Assembly: GCF_021462225.1 (NCBI RefSeq) | Contig: NC_061804.1 | Span: 10,298,740-10,362,739, forward strand | Source: Girardinichthys multiradiatus | Taxonomy: Eukaryota > Chordata > Actinopteri > Cyprinodontiformes > Goodeidae | Length of the DNA: 64,000 bases | Direction: 5' to 3' | In this document: positions 59,520-64,000 of the stretch, piece after piece | Layout of the letters: each line of letters opens with the position of its first letter | Numbering within the stretch: position 1 is the first letter of the stretch | Notes under the pieces: model-generated | Seen by the model: the letters and a program-made list of their open reading frames with translations, nothing else | Database searches by the model: none | Told to the model about the DNA's origin: nothing | Program-made: the position numbers and the translations under genes

Positions 59520-62500
59520 AGTAATAGCAATGTGCTTTATATGGGAGATAGGTAGTTTTTGTTGCAAAACACATTCCTCTGTTTAAATACGATGGAAAAC
59601 ATGATTTCCTTAATCTTTGACAGACAGATGAATCTTTTTAAATGCTGTCAATATAAGAAAACCTTTCTTATATTGATGTACTTTTAATACAAAGAGACTT
59701 TAATTAGGACAAACTGGAATTTGTTGTTTGCACTCTATTTAAAATGTCTATTTTTGTGAAAATCTGAAGTAGTAAAAGTTTAATTCATTCACTGTTTTGG
59801 ATATAAAGTTGAAACAATCTTCCCTCTATTTTAGACTGCATAAGTGCACCAGATTATAAAAATTTATGGCTGAGCAAAAAGACAATAAGCTTTTCATAGA
59901 TTCCTCACAATCATCTTTTAGAGGCCAAACAATGTGAATTTTTAAGCTTCAAACACATTTTGACTTTTCCACAGATCACAGAGTAATTAAGCTACTTTCT
60001 AAAATATGCTGTAGTCCAGCTGAAACTATAAAAACTATATTTAACCAGAATATTGCTAAAATAATCACTCCTCAGCCTGCAAACTGAAACATGAGACTGT
60101 GGCAAAGATTTAGCATCTGCTAGGGCTGCACTGTGGAGTTCCAGTGGATTAAACTAGATTTTCATAGAAGAGTCTCACATGCAAACATTTACTCTCTCCT
60201 TACGACAAATGTTCAGCCTCAGTAATGTTTAAATTACAAAAAAAGCCTTTTTTTCGGGTAAGAAATGAAATTTAAACTAGAATCTTACATTTATTTATTA
60301 TGAAAATGGTTCAGTTTTTCATTTGATATCTATTGGCCGGAGGTGCCACAAGCTTTGCACCCATCTGTACAAACTTTGACTTTATTTAAGAAAGGGACAA
60401 TGTACAACTGAAACATAAATGTCATCATTTGATGCGTTGTACCAGATTATAGCTTATCTACATTTGGAGTCTGTGTATGTGAGCATATACATCTGTAAAC
60501 TGAGAACTTGGACCTGAAGGAGTCTAAGCCAATCAGAAACCCAAATCTGAAGGAGGACAGCACAGTGAGATAGCTCTGCTTCAGGCCTGTCTGAGCTCTG
60601 AAGTAAAATCCCTCCAATGACAAGTTGGTTTTCATCATACATCCTCCTCTGAGCAGCCGAGTGAGCAAATAAAGAGATGGAAGAAGAGGAGAAAGACGAG
60701 TGGCTGTCAGAAATGTATGTCCAACTACAGTTTTCTCCTCAGCTTCACATGCTGTCAGGAATCAGCAACGTCTGCAAACTCAGGACCAAAAATCAGAAAA
60801 ATGATCCAACATTTCAGCTGAAACTGCAGCTTCTGTGTAGAAAACTGAAATATTTGGGATACGTTTCTGAGCCTAGCCATTAAAATAACAATGTATAAGA
60901 CTGGGACTAAATTTATGTGTTGCGAGGTCACATTTGACCAAACTGGGATCATGAAATGTCTTTAAGCTAAAAAAACTATCTTGATTTAATGCCGGAAAAA
61001 TGTTTTTACCAAACTTGCTGATTTTGACTGATCATTGTGAAAAGTAAGATTATTAAATGCAATTGAAATACAAATTGCTTTGTTTATAAATATAATAAAA
61101 TGTTTTTAATTAATTTTGATTTTCTTTTATTTAAGTTTATTTTACTGTATACAAGGCAGCAGGACTAGCACAGTGGAGATGGTTTCTGTTGCCTTACCAT
61201 AGGCACAAAGCCCAATATTTTTACTTTATGTTATACTTTATAAAATTTTGATTTAAACTTAATGTATTTATTTCCATTGTATTGAGTTAACATAAATCTT
61301 TGTCACTTATTTAAGATTACTTTATTCTATTTTTATATATATTTATATCTATTTACTATATTTATGTGTCTAATCGTAAAGACATGAAGGCTCATATATT
61401 TTATTTCATTATTCAGTTGAATTTAATTTCACTTATTTTATATTGCCATATTTTATTTCATTTATTTAGTTTTAGCTTGCCATATTTTACATTACATATG
61501 CAATTTCACTGAACTTTATTTAAATTCAATGAATTTTGTTGTTTTTAAATCCTGCATTAGAAAAATCTTTTTAGCTATACTAGATGTATCATGTGTTTGT
61601 CGTCTTCACATCCAACTGCATCTACAGCTACATGTTACCACAGGAAAGTCCTGCGGCAATGAGACTTAATCAGCTGTACGGTGAAAGAAAGCTCGTCTCT
61701 GTGAGGTAAACAACCAACAAGTGAAAGATGGAAGCAGTGGGTGGAGGGTGACAGGTATGAAGTGACAGAATCCAAGCAGATAATTATTACACAGCTGGAC
61801 GGCCAACATCTGGCAACATTAAAGGAAACTCCACCCTTAAATGGTCTTAAAACTGACCTGAAATCAAGTGCTGAGGTCCCATCCTGTTCTGTTTTAGCTT
61901 TCCCACAATGCATTGTTTTTACACATAGCTAAATAGGTCAGTGTTTACAAAACAAAAGGAGTGCTGTAAAATGTATGAATATTTACTGTAACACAGTTCA
62001 TCTGTAACACAAAGTTCTTCTAAATCTGGGACATATCCGCAGTCACAGCTATGCTGCTTGATCCACATGATTAATTCAGGTAAAACACAGCTTCAGCTGG
62101 CAGAGGTGCTGCTGAGTGGCTCTGGATCCCTGCCTAGAGTTGATATTTATTGGATCCTGGTACCGAGCCAATGGCCGAACATATTTCAGGGCGAGGTCAA
62201 GGCAATCAATATGTTCCACATGTCAGCAGTTCTAACACGAACTGATGAAATGTGATGAGATTGATCAAATTTGCACGTTTCAAACTTTCTTTACACTTAG
62301 CCTCAAATTAAGGGCCGCTTGGAGTCTTTAGGAGCCAATTTTTAGTGAGATAAATGATTGGAGTTACTTGGCTGCTAATTTTAACCTCTTAAAAATCAAA
62401 TTTCCACCTATGAAGAACTGTTTTAAGACATTTAATCGTGTTAGTTCAAAATTTAGCAGCATTTTCTACAAGTTGTCAGAAATAAATGGGAATGAGCTTC

Positions 62501-62559
62501 AGGGAAAGTAAATTTATTTCACTAATTCAAAAGTAAAACTCATAAAACAGGTTCATTCC
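59520..62559 (-). other. ncam1 intron, noncoding
   Basis: 3 kb of AT-rich intron. Very AT-rich simple sequence at about 61080-61500 (many TTTATTT runs). No exon recognised. Confidence 0.45.
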
Positions 62560-62950
62560 ACACAGAGTAACACAAGCTCAGGAAGCCCAGGTTGCGTTGT
62601 TAGCATCCCTCAGCTCTTCCTCATTATTGGGTCTGATGTGTCATCTTCCTTTTGACTACACATAGATTCTCTGTGGAGTTTAGGTCAGGCCCGCTTGCTG
62701 GTCAGTCCAGCACAGTGATTTCATGGCTATTAAAGCAGATGTTGGTACTTTGGGCAGTGTGGGCCAGTAGCTAGCTAGCTATCTTTTATATATTCTAATA
62801 TTCTAGTTTTGTGAAAAACTTCATTTTTATTTTTTCCTTTTTCTAAGCCATTTAACAGCAATAAATACAGTGTGTGCAATAAATCTTTATCATATGTGAG
62901 CTTCACTTTTTGAATTAATGAAATAAAAGAACTTTCAGATGGTGTTGTAA
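62560..62950 (-). mobile_element. Relic of the 36954-type Tc1/mariner family, with transposase remnant
   Basis: The left part (CTCAGCTCTTCCTCATTATTGGG, GATTCTCTGTGGAGTTTAGGTCAGG) is reverse-strand transposase of a common teleost family. The right end (GTGAGCTTCACTTTTTGAATTAATGAAATAAAAGAAC) matches the subterminal sequence of the MITEs at 36954 and 38265, so it is a larger, internally deleted relative of those. Confidence 0.55.
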
Positions 62951-63110
62951 TGGACTGAGATGCAGCTGGACCTCTGATTGACCAGAACCATGCATGTGGG
63001 AGGAAAAGTTACTCTGTTTGCATTTAAGAGCGAAGTTCCCCTAAAAATGGCAACACTCATGAGATGACCAGAATAGAAGTGAGCAATAAAGGAAACAGAG
63101 ATGTTCATAC

Positions 63111-63521
63111 TCATTTTGGGATGATGTGGTGGAGTCTGGGCATGTGGCATTGCGGGTGTCCTTGCTCGGGCCGTCTACTTGTAAGTCCTTACTCTGGGTG
63201 CTGCTGGGGGCTTTCACTGACTCACAATGGCTCTGTGGCCCGTCGACATTAGCAGAGGCTGGACTAACTGGATCTAGTACAGGAGGGCTGGAGGGAGCGG
63301 CAACTTTTGGAGTGTCGCTGAGGTCAACCAGGGGCCAAACCCTGCATTCAGGGTCAGCTTTAGTTGAATTGGAAAGGGCTGCAGTGGTGATTTTAGGAGA
63401 AGACTTCATGTTTTCTCTAGAGAGGTTAGTCTGCAGCGTGCTAAAGCTCTCGGTAACCGAGTTAGCAGCAGTGGAGGGGAGTGAGTTTACCACCGTGTTC
63501 GAGGAGTCTGCAGCGGCAGGT
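63111..63521 (-). CDS. ncam1: ncam1, NCAM-180-type cytoplasmic cassette exon
   Basis: A 411-nt exon (137 codons) of low-complexity, Ser/Thr/Pro/Ala-rich sequence (ITTAALSNSTKADPE, AAPSSPPVLDPVSPASANVD). Acceptor: a strong pyrimidine tract, then CCAAACAG|ACCTG at 63522/63521. Donor: CAAAATGA|GTATGA at 63111/63110. It starts with a third codon base and ends with two codon bases, so it can be skipped without changing frame and joins the last exon as GA+T (Asp). This is the position and phase of the exon that distinguishes the 180-kDa from the 140-kDa isoform and enlarges the intracellular tail that contacts spectrin. It is about half the length of the mammalian exon. The frame continues open upstream, which only reflects the intron. 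The identity rests on gene context, phase and composition, since the sequence itself diverges fast. Confidence 0.75.
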
Positions 63522-64000
63522 CTGTTTGGCAGGGAGTAGCAGGGAAAACAGGGAGGAGGAGAGGCAGAGGAGGAGGAGTGAACACAGGAGAAGAAGCATA
63601 GAGCCAAAAAATGGAAAAAAGAAAAACGTAGAGTGAGAGTGCAAGTCAGGATAACAACAAGGCTGTAAGTGCTTCTGTGCTCCAGTGAAAAAACCAAAAA
63701 TCTATACAGTCAAAATGTTAGCAATAAAATATTTGAGGGTAAAAGACAAAATAATCAGAAGAATGATCAAGCAGTTTTCCCAGGACAAAGATGTCCTGTT
63801 CTCAGCTTTTACAAAACTAAAGAGATGGTGTTTGGTTTAGTAACAACATAAAAATACATAAATCCCATGTTGGCTGTCTAATTTAGTCCCGTTTGACCTT
63901 TAACCCTAAAGTGCTACAATAAAGAAATGATAATGGTTTTACTAGTTCACCAATCATTTCATCACTTTCTGTGTTGTTAAAACGACCTGGCAACATCTAT
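63522..64000 (-). other. ncam1 intron upstream of the cassette exon
   Basis: Pyrimidine-rich on the transcript strand near the acceptor, then plain intron. The upstream constitutive exon lies beyond the window. Confidence 0.5.

Noticed and set aside
63498..63508. Alternative acceptor for the ncam1 cassette exon at GCTGCAG
   Set aside because: It would start the exon in a different codon phase and make it unable to be skipped in frame. The CCAAACAG site gives exact symmetry.
63126..63539. 137-codon plus-strand frame opposite the ncam1 cassette exon
   Set aside because: Antisense shadow of the coding exon, which has splice sites and matching phase on the minus strand.

Overview
This window is vertebrate nuclear DNA, almost certainly from a ray-finned (teleost) fish. 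It is AT-rich and intron-dominated. It carries spliced zbtb16 and ncam1 exons of vertebrate type, and its mobile elements are typical of teleosts: several Tc1-like families, a Rex3 (RTE-type) LINE, L2/CR1-type LINE tails, a tRNA-derived SINE, a hAT-like MITE and an LTR retrotransposon. I cannot name the species; the Rex3 and Tc1 mix would suit a percomorph.

Only two protein-coding genes are supported, both on the minus strand. (1) zbtb16 (PLZF): the large first coding exon is at 15355-16583, with 5'UTR to 16673. It encodes the BTB domain, the middle repression region and the start of zinc finger 1. Sequence left of it is the following intron, which holds the LTR/Tc1 complex and probable conserved noncoding DNA. 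Sequence right of it is the upstream intron, leading to a CpG-containing region at about 20.3-22.0 kb with a consensus CRE and candidate noncoding first-exon donors. (2) ncam1: the terminal coding exon is at 54586-54706, and a 411-nt cassette exon at 63111-63521 matches the place and phase of the NCAM-180 cytoplasmic insert. The extracellular and transmembrane exons lie beyond the right edge. The roughly 32 kb between the two loci has no gene I can recognise.

Layout: 0.8-9.6 kb, an LTR/Tc1 composite in which two near-identical Tc1-with-solo-LTR blocks flank a gag-only LTR element with truncated LTRs. 9.6-15.3 kb, zbtb16 intron with a perfect 21-bp hairpin and a Tc1 relic. 15.4-16.7 kb, zbtb16 exon. 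16.7-20 kb, Tc1 relic and hAT-like MITE. 20-22 kb, putative zbtb16 promoter. 22-54 kb, intergenic DNA with decayed LINE, Tc1, SINE and MITE copies and microsatellites. 54.5-64 kb, ncam1 3' end, whose intron carries a mosaic Tc1 relic and a young Rex3 copy with the inverted structure of twin priming and a 12-bp target-site duplication.

I found no new enzymatic or defence system. The most informative items are the LTR/Tc1 rearrangement, the twin-primed Rex3, the short NCAM-180 cassette exon, a C-rich/G-rich element directly after the ncam1 stop codon, and the zbtb16-ncam1 adjacency. All homology calls are from recognition of the sequence, with no database search.
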